Source: Gigaspora margarita
Taxonomy: Eukaryota > Glomeromycota > Glomeromycetes > Diversisporales > Gigasporaceae
Direction of reading: 5' to 3'
Assembly (NCBI GenBank): GCA_009809945.1
Contig: WTPW01000611.1
Span: 24,280-88,279 of the forward strand
DNA length: 64,000 nt
The first letter of the stretch is position 1. Every line of letters starts with the position of its first letter. Positions 12,277 through 23,521 of the stretch are shown here, piece after piece. The notes under the pieces were generated by a model. It saw only the letters and a program-made list of their open reading frames with translations. It ran no database searches and was not told the origin of the DNA. A program made the translations under genes and the position numbers.

Positions 12277-12449
12277 TATTTTATACTTTATTAAGTTAAA
12301 ACTTTAATTTTTAAAAAAAATTTTTTTGCCTACAAAATCAAGCGATTTAATTGGTCCAATCAAGGGGTGTGATATATTGCAAGTGTGACAAATTTATATT
12401 TTCTTAATATATATCATAATTAAAAATAAATTGTTATACATCTGCTAAT

Positions 12450-12695
12450 CAATTATTGTGGGAGATTATAATAAAATCCAGATTAAAATAAAATTATAAT
12501 ATAAAAAAATTAACAAAATCTCAGAAAACTAAAATTTTTTGGTATGCATTTTTTAGGATTAGAGATTAAGGTTAGAGGTTAGTTTTAGAGTAAAGTTTAT
12601 ATTAAACAAGTATAAATAGGTTTTAGAAGGTTAGTAGGTTAAATAGAAAATGTGGATTTCATTTTAAATTATGATCTGTGACAATTATTATTGTA
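12450..12695. mobile_element. Probable MITE with internal telomere-like tract
   Basis: AATTATTGTGGGAGATTATA on the left and the complement of ATGATCTGTGACAATTATT on the right form diverged inverted ends. The interior contains GGATTAGAGATTAAGGTTAG and similar TTAGG-rich sequence. No clear duplication was found. Confidence 0.35.
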
Positions 12696-13140
12696 TTCAT
12701 TTAAATTGATAAAGAACAATTATATAAGTTACTAATTTCAAAAATATTTTAGGTTTTGAAATAGTTTGAAAATGATTTCAAAATATTTCAAAAGTAGTTT
12801 TGAAATATTTTTCAAAATATTTTAGTTCAAAATATTTCAAAATATTTTAGAACTAAAAAACCAGGCTGGATTAGTAGATCTATAACCTAGGTCATACCAA
12901 GAACACATTGGACTATATTTTCAAAATATTTTAAAATTTTTTATGATGTATCAAAATTAATTTACAAATTTTGTATTACAAGATCAAATTAGATCTTATG
13001 TTTATAAATTAAATTTTTATTCAGTTTTATATTTTTTCATTTTATTTTGTTTTTTTTATTTGTTTTATTATTTTTTTTGTTTTTTTTTTGTTTTTGTTTT
13101 GTTTTTTTATTAATTTTTTTTATTTTATTTGGTATTTTAC
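12696..13140. other. AT-rich spacer with TTTCAAAATATTT repeats
   Basis: At 12735-12860 the string TTTCAAAATATTT and its complement recur several times. After a short GC-richer stretch (about 12865-12910) the sequence is T-rich with TTTTGTTT runs. No gene is visible. Confidence 0.45.
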
Positions 13141-13860
13141 AAGAACACTAGCCCTTTGCAAAAAAACTAACAACTTTTTAGCACTTTGCAAAAACACCAA
13201 TTTGACTTTGCAAACCAACTCAGATTTCTAACACTTTGAAAGAATACATAGTTAATTTCTCTAGCAATTTTTAAATTTTCAAGAACACTTCTTTAGAAAA
13301 ATAATTTAGTTAGACACAAGTTTTTGCAAGTTTTTACTTTATTTATTGTTGCAGCTGATGCTGAAAACAGCTGATGCTGAAATTTCTACCTATTTTGATA
13401 CAAATTTTTTAAAAATCTTTTGGAGTAATTTTGACAGTTTTTTTTTTAGGGTTGGGTTAGGGTTTAGGGTTAGAATTGATTATTAATAAGTATAGGTGGA
13501 TTTTAGCAGGGCATATATTTTCAAATCGTGATCCCAAATTTCAGTATCAGCCATTTTCAGCATCAGCTGCGACATTTATTTTTTTGTTTGATATTTTTTG
13601 TTTTTGTTTTTTTTTGTTTTTTTTTTAAAATTTTTTTATTAATTTATTATATTTAGCACTTTGTAAGAACACAACTTTTACCTTCTGGCACCTTGCAAGA
13701 AACCAACACAGACTTTTTTAGTACTTTGCAAGCAAACAGACTTTTTTGGTACTTGCAAGAACATTAATCTGGCACTTCATATAAACACAACTTGCTTTTG
13801 GCAATTTTTAAATTTGCAAGGACATAAACTCTTACTTTAAAGAAATAAAGTTTTGGGGTA
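13141..13860. repeat. Degenerate AGCACTTTGCAAGAACAC minisatellite, split by a MITE
   Basis: Units near GCACTTTGCAAGAACACAA recur about every 25-30 bases at 13140-13310 and again at 13655-13815. The two tracts would be one array without the MITE at 13348-13573 and the T-rich DNA next to it. Confidence 0.6.
13348..13573. mobile_element. MITE with GCAGCTGATGCTGAAAA ends
   Basis: The inverted ends share (G)TTGCAGCTGATGCTGAAA, and the 5' end carries the CAGCTGATGCTGAAA unit twice. Flanks ATTTATT (13341-13347 and 13574-13580) suggest a 7-9 bp duplication. The interior includes GGGTTAGGGTTTAGGGTTAG, a telomere-like string. Confidence 0.65.
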
Positions 13861-13979
13861 TTATTTATTTTTTTTATTAAGTTTGTTTATATATTTTGTT
13901 TTTTCAATTGGTTTTTTTTACTTATTTTTTTAATTTTATTTTATTTTATTTATTCCTGACTTCTTTGCACTAGTTAAAA

Positions 13980-14285
13980 TAAATATATTCTACACATATT
14001 CTATATATATCTAGTACTCAATATGTGTAGATTATATGTAGAATGTATGTAGAATATATATAATCTAGTGCCCAATATGTGTAGAGTTAATGTAGAATAT
14101 CGAACACATATTTAACACATATAGTACACATATAGTATATATGCCATATATCTATTGTACACATATTCCATACATATTAGGTATCAGATAATATATATCC
14201 TATTTATATTGGGTACCAAATATATATAGGATATGTAATAAATATATATTCTACACATATTAGCTACCTGATTACTATCTGACTG
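13980..14285. repeat. Degenerate ATATGTGTAGAATATAT repeat cluster
   Basis: Strings near ACACATATTCTATATATA and their complements recur in both orientations, with GGTACC-like interruptions. The same repeat type surrounds the hAT-like element at 21755-22040, so the two regions probably carry related elements. Confidence 0.45.
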
Positions 14286-14351
14286 GTTTAGAAAATTATT
14301 GAATATAACCAATCAAATTTTTGTAAATAATAATTAAAGTAGTTAAATATA

Positions 14352-15252
14352 GGGAATAGGTATTTCCATACCCCTTTTTGGTATTGCCACACCCATATAG
14401 ATTATTTTAATTTTTTAAAAAATTTTAAATAGACATTTAGAATTTTACAAAATATTTGATCAAAGATATATTGAAATTTATTTGACCAAATTCAATCAGC
14501 TTTTTTTTTTGAATTCTATAGCATTTTACAATTAAAATAAAAAAAAGTTGAACAAATTTGGTCTGATGGGTTCCAAGATATCTTTGATCAAAGTTTGTAA
14601 ACAATTATTGTCGCAGCTTATATTTGATAGACGTTTAGAATTTTCAAAATCTTTGATCAAAGATATCTTGGAACCCACCTGACCAAATTTGATCAACTTT
14701 TTTTCTTTGCATTCTACAGCCTTTTGCAATTAAAAAAAAAAGTTGATTGAATTTGGTCAGGTAGGTGCCAAGATATCTTTGATCAAAGTTTGTAAACAAT
14801 TATTACCACAGCTTATATTTAATAGATGTTTAGAATTTTACAAAACCTTAATCAAAGATTTCTTGGAATCCATCTGACCAAATATAATAACTTTTTTTTT
14901 AAATTCTACAGCTTTTTATAATCAAAATAAAAAAAACTTGATCGGATTTGGCCAGGTAGGTGCCATGATATCTTTGAACCCAATTTTTGCTGCATCTTAT
15001 ATTTAATAGATGTTTAGAATTTTATAAAACTTTGATCGAAGATATCTTGGCACCCACCTGACCAAATTCAATCAACTTTTTTTATTTTAATTGTAAAAAG
15101 CTATTGAATTCAAATAAAAAAATATTAAATAAAATTTGGTAAGATGGGTTCCAAGATATCTTCGATTAAATTTAAAATTTTTTTTAAAAAATTAAAATGA
15201 TCTACAAAGGTGTGGCAATACCAAAAAAAGATGTGTAGAAATACCAATTCCC
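14352..15252. mobile_element. TIR element built from four tandem hairpin units
   Basis: The ends GGGAATAGGTATTTCC and GAAATACCAATTCCC are inverted copies that extend through TATTGCCACACC. An 8-bp duplication TAAATATA flanks the element (14344-14351, 15253-15260). The interior is about four tandem copies of a unit of roughly 190 bp. In each copy a strand passing through TTGATCAAAGATATCTTGG, ACCTGACCAAATT and CAACTTTTTT is followed by its reverse complement, giving a hairpin with arms of about 75 nt. Units are joined by a CAGCTTATATTTAATAGA-like linker. No transposase is encoded. Confidence 0.8.
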
Positions 15253-15598
15253 TAAATATATACTAATTTTGATTATTATTTTAAATTATTAAAAACCAAT
15301 ATTAAAACTATTTTATAATTTAAATTTAAATATTAATTTATATGCAAAATTTTATAAAAAACTTTTATTAAAGTGAAAAAATATAAATAAAATTTTTAGT
15401 TATTAGTAGGGTTCCTACAAACCTGAATCAAATCAAACTTTAGGCCAGGTTTGATTTTGATTCGATTTCAAATCAAACCCAATCTCAAACTAGCATTAAA
15501 AAATATATTTGAGTTTGATTTGAAGCAAACTTTTTAGTTAAATTTGAGTTTGGTTTGGGTTTGAGTTTGAAGTTTGCAAACTAGTTTGAGCTTGAATA

Positions 15599-16154
15599 CT
15601 GTAGATTGCCAAAAATAAGCTACCTTCAAAAATAAACTACTACCTTTCTTTTGGTCAAGAAATGCAAAAATGTCTTTGATTCAAAAATAAGCTAACCACA
15701 ATTAATTAAAGTTGCTATATAGTAAAGACCAAATTTTACTAAGCAAATTGATTAAAGTTGCTTAAGTAAACTTATTCAGAAGACAAAATACATATATCTT
15801 AAAATTTACAATGAAATTGAAGAACTTTTTATTAATTGGATTTTAATATTTACATTCAACGAAGAGATTAAAATTTTATTAACAAAATATATTTGTTGAA
15901 CATAAAAGTTAAAAGTTAAATAATAAAAAGTACACATATTTATTTTGATGAAACTTCCAGGATAGGTGTAGTTTGGTCTTCCAAATAAGTTTACTTAAGC
16001 ACCAATAATAGATTTATATAGTAAAATTTAGACTTTACTATGTAACTACTATTGGCAATTGACCAAAAATCAATTTTATCTGAAAATAAGCAACCCCAGA
16101 TTTTTTGTGTCCAAAATCATTCAAAAAAGATAGCTTATTTTCAGAAATATACAG
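15599..16154. mobile_element. Tc1/mariner-like MITE, AATAAGCTAC family, copy A
   Basis: TA flanks (15597-15598, 16155-16156) surround inverted ends CTGTAGATTGCCAAAAATAAG and its counterpart. The arms contain AATAAGCTAC, GTTGCTATATAGTAAAG and CTTAAGTAAACTTATTCAGA, each mirrored on the other side, so almost the whole 556 bp is a palindrome with internal mismatches. It has no coding capacity. Confidence 0.8.
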
Positions 16155-16165
16155 TAATATAAATA

Positions 16166-16715
16166 CTGTATATTGCTAAAAATAAGTCACTTCTAAAAAT
16201 AAACTACTTCTATTGGTCAAAAAACTCAAAAACATCTTTGACCTGAAAATAAGCTACTCACAATCAATGAAAGTTGCTATATAGTGAGGTCCAAACTTTA
16301 CTAAGCAAATTGAGTAAAGTCGTTTAAGTAAACTTATTTAAAAGATCAAAACATACATTTTCTGAAATTTACAACAAAATTTGAGAACTTTTTATTAATT
16401 GGTTTTTAATTTTTACATTCAATGAAGAGATTAAAATTTTATTAACAAAATATATTCGATGAATGTTAAAATTAAAAGTCAAATAATAAAGTACTCCTAT
16501 TTTGATGAAACTTTCAGTATTCGTATAGATTAGTCTTACAAACAAGTCTACTTAAGTGCTAATAATTAATTTACATGGTAAATTTAGACTTTACTATATA
16601 ACAACTATTGGCAACTGACCAAAAATTGATTATACTGTATCTGAAAATAAGCTACCCAGGATTTTTAGTATTCAAAATTATCCAAAAAAGGTAGCTTATT
16701 TTTGGAAACATATGG
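16166..16715. mobile_element. Tc1/mariner-like MITE, AATAAGCTAC family, copy B
   Basis: This has the same structure as copy A and lies 11 bases downstream in the same orientation, with TA on each side (16164-16165, 16716-16717). The right end is slightly diverged (ACATATGG in place of ATATACAG). Confidence 0.78.
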
Positions 16716-17603
16716 TATATTTTTATATTTTAAGCAAGTTTACTTAAATACAAAGTAAGAATTAAGAAACTTGTTTAAAATTTAAAAATATATTTATATC
16801 ATTAAACTCAAACTAGTTTGCAAACTTCAAATCAAACTCAAATCAAACTTTGTATGAAATTTGGATTTGGTTTGAATTTGATTATTTTTTATTTGAGTTT
16901 GGTTTGATTTCAAACTTTATAAAATTTTAGTTTGAGTTTGGTTTAATTTGGGGTTTGATCAAACTCAAATCAAATCTGGATCAAACTTCAGAACCCTAGT
17001 TATTAGAAGTTTTTTAAAACAAAAACAAAAAAAAAACAAAAAAAATTAAAAAAGTATTCTAAACTCATATTTACTACAAGTAAATCGACTAGACTGATTA
17101 AGACAATATTGTTTTCAAATCTAGATGGTTCTAATAGGTAGTAAGATTATAAAAAATAACCTAGTAAATATCTTTCTATGATCTCTCAAAGTTTTATAAC
17201 AATTGTTTATATAAAATTATATAATTTAAAAAATTGTTTAAAATCATTGTAAAACTTTGAAAGGCTATAAAAAGAGATCTACTGGGCCATTTTTTGTAAT
17301 CTCACTACTTTTAGAACTGCCTTGGCCTAGAGAAAGGACCCTGGACATCTCTCATAGAGGTCATAACTGATCTGCATGAATTTAGGCGTTTTGCTACCCC
17401 TAAAATCAAGTGAATTTGCTAAAAGTTAGATTATTACATATAAATTTTATAGTAATTTGCTAAAAACAAAATTATCACATCTATTTTTATAAATCAAAAT
17501 AATATATGTATTTTTGATTGTAAACAAATTTTCTTAGTGCACTTTGTTAGAATCAATTAGTAAAATTTTGAGAATAATAGAATTCTTTGTATTTTTATTA
17601 ATA

Positions 17604-18244
17604 GGGAATATTTTTTTGTCGCAACCGCGACATGTCGCACCCCCTGATTCGACCAATCAAATCGCTCGATTTTGTAGGCAAAAAAAAAATATTTTTAAAA
17701 ATTAAAGTTTTTATTAATAAAGTGTAAAATATGTATAAAATAGCACACTATATAACGTAAAATTTTATTCTGAACAACTTTTTCTAAGTTAGAAAGATAG
17801 ATTGACTTAGTAAAAAAAGACGTTTTATAAGAAAAAACAAAAATTTCAAAAGTTAGCACATATAAAACTTTTTTTTTTACTAAAACAAACTACCTTTTTG
17901 ACTTAGAAAAAGTTGTTTANCGTAAAATTTTGCATATAATACGTAAACATAAATATAGATTTAATTAGTAAAAAAAAAGTTCTATATGTGCTAACGTTGG
18001 AAATTTTGATTTTTCTTATAAAACGTCGTTTTTTACTAAGATAATCTATCTTTGTAACTTAGAAAAAGTTGTTCAGAATAAAATTTTACACTATATATAT
18101 AGTTATTGCTTATTTATTCTTATATTTTACTAGTAAAATTTTTGGTTTTTTAAAAAAATTTTTTTTTGTCTACAAAATCGGGTGATTTGATTGGTCGAAT
18201 CACGGGGGTGTGACATGTCGCGGGTGCGACAAATTTCTATTCCC
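17604..18244. mobile_element. Fold-back Mutator-like MITE, intact
   Basis: A perfect 9-bp duplication TTATTAATA (17595-17603, 18245-18253) flanks a 641-bp palindrome. The arms run GGGAATA...GTCGCA, CGACATGTCGCACCCCC, GATTCGACCAATCAAATCGC and then AT-rich DNA with GAACAACTTTTTCTAAGTTA. It is the clean reference for the decayed, heavily interrupted copy at 6532-12403. One N occurs at about 17920. Confidence 0.88.
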
Positions 18245-18581
18245 TTATTAATAATAAAATTATATAAAATATTATAATTCTCAAAATTTTACTAATTGAT
18301 TCTAACATTATGCTCTAAGAAAACTTGTTCAGCACATAAAAATACATTATTTCAGCATATTTAATTTTATATTTCTTGAAAATTTAAGAAAAGATGCTTA
18401 ATTTTGGATTTTTTGATTAAAAAAATCCAAAATTAAGTATCTTCTCTTAAATTTTCAAGAAATATAAAAGTAAATATNCNNGAATAATNTATTTTTATGT
18501 GCTGAACAAGTTTTCTTAGAGCACAATATTAGAATCAATTAGTAAAATTTTGAGAATTATAATATTTTATATAATTTTATT

Positions 18582-18810
18582 AGAAGATTGTATGTGGAGA
18601 CATGTCTCCATGGCGACCCTACATATAACAGCCAATCATATTTAGGGTTAGAAAATTTTCATTTGTGTTTTTGTATTATAAAAGTTAGAAAGTTTGTAGG
18701 AAATTTTAATTGGCCAATAATAAGCAACATATTATCTAGTCACATGCTTAATTTTGATTGGCTATTCATAAAGGGTCTCCATGGAGACATGTCTCCATAA
18801 AATAACACCC
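18582..18810. mobile_element. MITE with GGAGACATGTCTCCATGG ends, 9-bp TSD
   Basis: A perfect 9-bp duplication AATTTTATT (18573-18581, 18811-18819) flanks ends that share TGGAGACATGTCTCCATGG and contain GGGTGTTATTTTA on the right. The end motif is related to that of the element at 2825-4138 (GGAGACATGTCGCCATGG), so this is a small relative of that Mutator-like family. Confidence 0.85.
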
Positions 18811-19369
18811 AATTTTATTAATAAAAATACTAAAAAATTCTATGAATAACAAATTTTACTAATTGATTCTAACAAAGTGCTCTAAGAAAACTTGTTCAAC
18901 ACATAAAAATACATTATTTCGGCAGATTTACTTTTATATTTCTTGAAAATTTAAGAGTAGATGCTTAATTTTGGATTTTTTGATCAAAAAATCCAAAATT
19001 AAGTATCTTAAATTTTTAAAAATTATAGTAGTACAAAAAAATGAGATAGCTTATTTTTGGGTATAATTCTTGCAAAATGTAGATAATTTGCTAAAAATAA
19101 AATATAACATGCATAAAATTGCTGTAATTTGCTAAAATGCTTTATAAAACCTTTTTTAAAATTAACCTCAATTTGCTAAAACTTAAATTTGGACCTCAGA
19201 CCAAATTTTTTGCAATTTGCTAAAAAAAAATATGATATACATCAGAGATGTCCGGGGTCCTCTAGAGAACAATATTTAATTAATCAGCCTAGTCAATTTG
19301 CTTGTAACAAATATGGGTTTGCTGAACTTTTTTATTTATTTTTAAAAATATAAAAATAAATAAAAATAT

Positions 19370-19950
19370 GCTCCAAACCTATATTTGCTACAAGTAAATT
19401 GACTAGACCAATTAATTAAATATTGTTCTCTAGGCCAAGTCAGTTCTAAAGGTAGTAAGATCAAATAGCCCAGCAGATCACTTTTTATAGCCTTTCAAAG
19501 CTTTATAATAATTGTTTATATAAATTATATGGAGGTGAGCAGTAGAAAAGAGACAAATCATTTTTAGTAAAATTTTTTAATTTTTAAATTTAAATTCTTA
19601 ACAGCTATTTAATTAAATTTGCTAAAAAATTTTTTATTTTAATCTTGAAATTATATAGGATTAAAATAAAAAAAAATTTATTAAATTTATTAAGATAGTT
19701 GTTATGATATTTAAGTTTAAAGTCAAGAAAACTTTTACTTAGAAAAAATTTGTCTCTTTTTTATTAACTCACTCCCATATGATTCAAACAATCATTATAA
19801 AACTTTGCAAGACCATAAAAAGATATTTACTAGGTTATTTTTCATAATCTTACTACCTTTAGAACTATCTATATCTAGAGAACAATATTGTTTTAATTGG
19901 CCTTGTTAGTTTACTTAGTACTAAATATGGGTTCAAAATAGTTTTATTTA
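19370..19950. repeat. Second GTAGTAAGAT fold-back, interrupted by a TA-flanked MITE
   Basis: CCAAACCTATATTTGCTACA on the left mirrors TAGTACTAAATATGGGTTC on the right. The arms include TCTCTAGGCCAAGTCAGTTC and AAGGTAGTAAGATCAAATAG. The loop region was opened by the 19530-19777 MITE. Confidence 0.65.
19530..19777. mobile_element. TA-flanked palindromic MITE (GAGACAAAT family), copy 1
   Basis: TA flanks (19528-19529, 19778-19779) surround inverted ends TGGAGGTGAGC...CTCACTCCCA, followed by AAAAGAGACAAAT and its complement. The 248-bp body is a palindrome. Copy 2 is at 51285-51526 and a more distant relative at 23274-23521. Confidence 0.75.
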
Positions 19951-19983
19951 TTTTATAAATAATTTATAAGGGGCCAGGTGATA

Positions 19984-20310
19984 TATCTTGTAATCTAGAT
20001 ATTGGAATTGGATAAAATTTATACCATTCAATTCGTCTCATCAAGATGAATTGAATGGTATAAATTTCATCCAATTCCGACCACTAGATCACAAGATATT
20101 ATCATTTATGCAAAATATAAGTTCTTGCTATATTTGATTATATTAGTAAAGTTGCAATTTTTTTGCATATTAACCTTTAACGATCTTGGGATCTCATGAT
20201 TGGATTTTAATGATTTTGTACTTGTTAGAATCATCTTACTGAGATAGTCATTTGGTAGTAAAATCATCCAAAACGAACCAGTAGATCAAAAATTATTCGC
20301 TGTTAAATAA
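19984..20310. repeat. Hairpin plus half-module of the shared palindrome grammar
   Basis: At 19984-20100 a near-perfect hairpin runs from ATATCTTGTAATCTAGATAT through ACCATTCAATTCGTCTCAT to its complement ending CACTAGATCACAAGATATT. At 20175-20290 a single half (AACGATCTTGGGATCTCATG ... TAGTAAAATCATCCAAAACG) follows. Confidence 0.75.
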
Positions 20311-20321
20311 TTGGTCACAAT

Positions 20322-21170
20322 CAGTGTTTAAAATTCAATGTTCTCATGGTTCTCAATGAACATTTGAATTTTTTTAAGAACATTAATATTTAGAAAAGGT
20401 TCTCTTATTTGATGGTTCAAAGAAAACATTTATAAAATTTTTATGTTCTAGATTTATTAATAAGAACAATAAATTATATAAAATGTTCATCAATTTGATA
20501 ACTGATAATGTAATTTGATCATGACAAATTCCGCATAAATATATATATGTATATACATATGTACATATGTATATACATACTATGTATAGCACATATATTT
20601 AAAGTTGCACAATATAAATAACAAATAAATATTAAGAAAATCATCTTTAAAGATTTTTAAAATAAAACATTCATTAATTGTGCAAGAGTATTATTATTGT
20701 ATAAACTTATAAAGATGATTTGTGTCAAATGATATGCTAATACTAAGCAAGCAAAAAGATACAAAGTATTTATTAGTATGAAATTTAAATAGTTAAATAA
20801 CAAAGTAATTTGATTCTAATTTATCACATTAACCAATAGTAGCATCAGTAAAATATTATAGAAAGTCTTGTTTTATTATAAGCAAATATGAAAAGCACTT
20901 GAAATTTAACAAAATTATTAGAAATTGAATTGTATAATATATTGTATTATGTTGAAAAAATATAAAGAATTATATACAAACTTTAAAAAATTATTAATAG
21001 ATAAGTATGAACTTAGTATGTGAATTGTAAGTATAGAATATAAACATTTTTTAAAAATTAATATTCAATTTATTTAATATATAATGAACATTAAAAAGTT
21101 TTTGAGAACAATAAAAATTTAAATTATGTTCTTTTGAGAACATAACTTTAGATTTGAATTTTAAACACTG
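20322..21170. mobile_element. hAT-like element, family 4
   Basis: Ends CAGTGTTTAAAATTC and GAATTTTAAACACTG are perfect inverted repeats of 15 bp, and the flanks GTCACAAT (20314-20321, 21171-21178) are identical. Near the ends the motif GTTCTCAT/TGAGAACA is repeated. The 849-bp interior has no convincing coding frame; a short tract of alternating TATATGTATATACATATG lies at about 20540-20585. Confidence 0.88.
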
Positions 21171-21399
21171 GTCACAATACTTCTTCCTTTAAAATTTAGT
21201 GTTTATATTCTATTTGTATATTAAGCTTTCTATCTAAAACTATATATATGATATAAAGATTTTTTACAGTAATTTATTCTTTACTAAGTATAGTTCAAAT
21301 AATAAAAATTGTAAAAAAATCTATTTGCTTATGAAAAAGTTTTATTAGTAAAACTTTAATCTAGCCACAATACTCCCAACTCCCTTATAATATATATAG

Positions 21400-22195
21400 T
21401 ATAAGTGTACAATATGTATCTGATATTCTGTATTAACTTTACACATATCAGGTACTTAGGCCATGCCAAGTTAAAACTTATTTAACATAACCCTCTCTCT
21501 TTTTGAGCCTCAGATAGAGGGGTAATAAACATTACTTTATATAAAAATCATATTAACTGTTCAAAAAAATTTTTTTTAGCCAACAAAATCTTATATTTTT
21601 TACCTCTCCTCATATTTAGAGTTGCAAATCCTTTATTAGTATTATGTTAAATATAGAATTAAATTGGAACAGCCTTAATAGTTACCTAATATGTACCTGA
21701 TATGTATAAAATATGTAACTAATTTTTGTTAATATTTATTGAGCACCTATCTGTTAGGGTTCTACAATTTGATTTGATATTCAAATATTGAATCAAATAT
21801 TTGATCAAATTCAAATTCAAATTTGACTATATTTGATTTAATCAAATTTTAAATATGGTCAAATTTGATTTGATTTGACAAATATTTAATTTGATTTAAA
21901 AATTACTATTAAAAATTCAAATCCAAATCAAATTCAAATTCAAATATTTGAATCAAATCAAATTCAAATTAGGGTCAATTTGATTTGATCAAATTCAAAT
22001 TGGACCAATATTTGATTTGATTTGAATTTGAGAAACTCTATTGTCTATTATCTATTTAGTATCTAATATTTATTATCAGACCTTATTCTATATATATCCT
22101 ATATATAATCTATACATATTGGGGTACCAGATATATGTAGGATATTATGTAGGATATATTGATTTCAATCTGTGTGTATCTGATAATTGGGATTT
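21400..22195. repeat. ATATGTAGGATATATT-type repeat region with a hAT-like insertion
   Basis: Strings such as TATGTACCTGATATGTATAA and GTACCAGATATATGTAGGAT recur on both sides of the 21755-22040 element. They resemble the cluster at 13980-14285. Confidence 0.4.
21755..22040. mobile_element. hAT-like MITE rich in AATTTGATTTGA repeats
   Basis: The ends TAGGGTTCTAC and GAGAAACTCTA form an imperfect inverted pair similar to the 15407-16998 element. Almost the whole body is AAATTTGATTTGAAT-type repeats in both orientations. Flanking octamers CTATCTGT and TTGTCTAT differ only by transitions, so the duplication is plausible but decayed. Confidence 0.5.
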
Positions 22196-22766
22196 GAAAG
22201 ATTGATAGGCCCATCTTCTGCATACCTCTTCAAATTCTAATTGCTAGAATAGCTTTAGAAACTGTTGCTTGAGACTTACTAGTGATTTACTATAGGATAA
22301 ATTAATATTGGCTTTCTAATTATTCTATCTTGCACCTGATCTTTTTTGAAAGTATTTTGTTGCATGATACTTATCTGCAAATACAGTGAAGTATTTTTGG
22401 CATTTGTTCTGCTTTTTTTGTTAAAATATTTTTGGATTATATAATTTGTAGCAAGGCTTGCATATGCAAATCTTGTTGCATAATCTGATATACTGACTAG
22501 TCATCTTTTTTGCTATATCTACTGATGTTGGAAGGTCCCAATATTTTTTTATTAATACAAGTTAATAACAAATGCTAGATATATTTAATCAGGGTGTGAA
22601 TACTTGTATCAGAATGCCAATATTTTTGTTAGTAACAAAAAAAACCAATTTCTAGTAAATCTTTGTTAACAATTCTAGTATTGGTCTCTGAGCAATTATC
22701 TAAATCAGGTGTATCAAACCTTATAAAATGATTTTTTTTACTTTCTTCTTTAGTTTTAGTTTCATC

Positions 22767-23065
22767 AGGACCCTGAACATCTCTCATATAGGTCATAACT
22801 AGATTTGGCCAATTTTGGTTCAATTTGCTAAAAATGACAAAAAAAACTACATTTTTTAAATAAGTTTTGATCTAGTAATCAGAATTGAATGAACTTTTTT
22901 TTGTTAGATGCACTCACTGAGAGCTTCATTTTTAAAAAAAGTTTATTCAAATGGACTACTGGATGTCAAGATAATAGCCAAAAACTGGTTTTTTGCTTTT
23001 CAAAATTTTAGAAGTTTTTGCTAAAATAATAAAGTATAACCTCTGTACTAGATATCTGAGGTCCT
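22767..23065. mobile_element. AGGACC-family MITE in the decayed gene
   Basis: Ends AGGACCCTGAACATCTCT and AGATATCTGAGGTCCT are inverted; the 8-bp flank GTTTCATC is identical on both sides (22759-22766, 23066-23073). The interior contains the shared module (TTTTGATCTAGTAATCAGAA ... GGACTACTGGATGTCAAG). Confidence 0.8.
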
Positions 23066-23273
23066 GTTTCATCAGTTTTATCTCTTCTCATTATTATTAT
23101 TTTTATTTTTATCTTTATCTTCAGAAGGATTCAACAAATTTTTTTCAAGATAAAAGGATGATATTTTCATATTATAAAAACTTTTAAAAAGTTGCATAAC
23201 AAGAAACTAAAGATTTTTAGGCTGTAGTAGAGGCATCAAATTATATGTTTCATTATCTGACTTTTCACTTTTT

Positions 23274-23521
23274 GGAAGTGAATCAATAGAAATCAAGCAA
23301 ATTTTTTATAATAAAATTTTTTTGAAACTTTGAACAGAAATAACTTAACAAAAATTTAATAAATTTGATAAAAATTTTTTTAAATTAATTTTATAAACCT
23401 GTAGAATTAATTTAAAAAAAAATTTTATTAAATTTGATCAAGTTTTTGTTAAATTATCTTGATTTAAACTTTTAAAAAAAAGTACTAAAAAAAATTTGCT
23501 TGATCTCTATTGACTCACCCC
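23274..23521. mobile_element. Palindromic MITE related to the GAGACAAAT family
   Basis: Ends GGAAGTGAATCAATAGAAAT and ATCTCTATTGACTCACCCC are inverted partners, and the 248-bp body folds on itself. A TA flank is visible on the right only. Confidence 0.6.

Larger units (their letters stand above)
6532..12403. mobile_element. Fold-back Mutator-like element opened by a stack of later insertions
   Basis: The left end (about 6532-6610: GTTACACTTGCAACATG, then GATTCAACCAATCAAATTGC and a GATTTTGTCGAC block) and the right end (12345-12403) are inverted copies of each other. They match the ends of the undisturbed 641-bp fold-back at 17604-18244. Between them I find a SINE (6700-7651), a palindrome (7766-8290), a TIR element (about 8334-9530) holding another SINE (8432-9412), a 1.9-kb hAT (9733-11601) and a palindromic element (11625-12276). 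The flanking duplication is no longer clear, so the outer limits are good to about 10 bases. Confidence 0.6.
15407..16998. mobile_element. hAT-like element, family 3, with CAAATCAAACT subterminal repeats
   Basis: Ends TAGGGTTC...GAACCCTA are perfect inverted repeats and the flanks GTTATTAG (15399-15406, 16999-17006) are identical. Both sides carry dense AAATCAAACTCAAA / TTTGAGTTTGGTTTGA repeats (about 15420-15595 and 16800-16985). The middle holds two complete Tc1-like palindromic elements in a row. Confidence 0.88.
17335..19261. mobile_element. AGGACC-family element, 1.9 kb, carrying hairpin arrays and two insertions
   Basis: Ends AGGACCCTGGACATCTCT and AGAGATGTCCGGGGTCCT are inverted, with an identical 8-bp flank CTAGAGAA (17327-17334, 19262-19269). 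The interior contains two copies of a hairpin around AATTAGTAAAATTTTGAGAA, separated and followed by a second hairpin around TTAATTTTGGATTTTTTGAT. One hairpin was opened by the 17604-18244 fold-back and the other by the 18582-18810 MITE. Similar ends with 8-bp duplications occur at 22767, 43781 and 61627. The superfamily is unassigned. Confidence 0.82.
17058..19335. repeat. Fold-back element (GTAGTAAGAT type) interrupted by the AGGACC element
   Basis: ACTCATATTTACTACAAGTA at the left and TTGTAACAAATATGGGTTTG at the right are inverted partners, and the sequences inside them mirror each other about a centre near 17225. The right arm is cut at CTAGAGAA by the 17335-19261 insertion. A second copy of the same fold-back occupies 19370-19950. 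Confidence 0.65.

Noticed and set aside
13443-13475. Telomere tract
   Set aside because: The TTAGGG-like string is short, degenerate and internal to a MITE.
14532-14729. Small protein on the minus strand
   Set aside because: It spans one unit of the tandem hairpin array and follows its symmetry.
20522-20592. Small protein with Tyr/Thr/Ile repeats
   Set aside because: It is read from an alternating TATATGTATATACATATG tract inside a hAT element.
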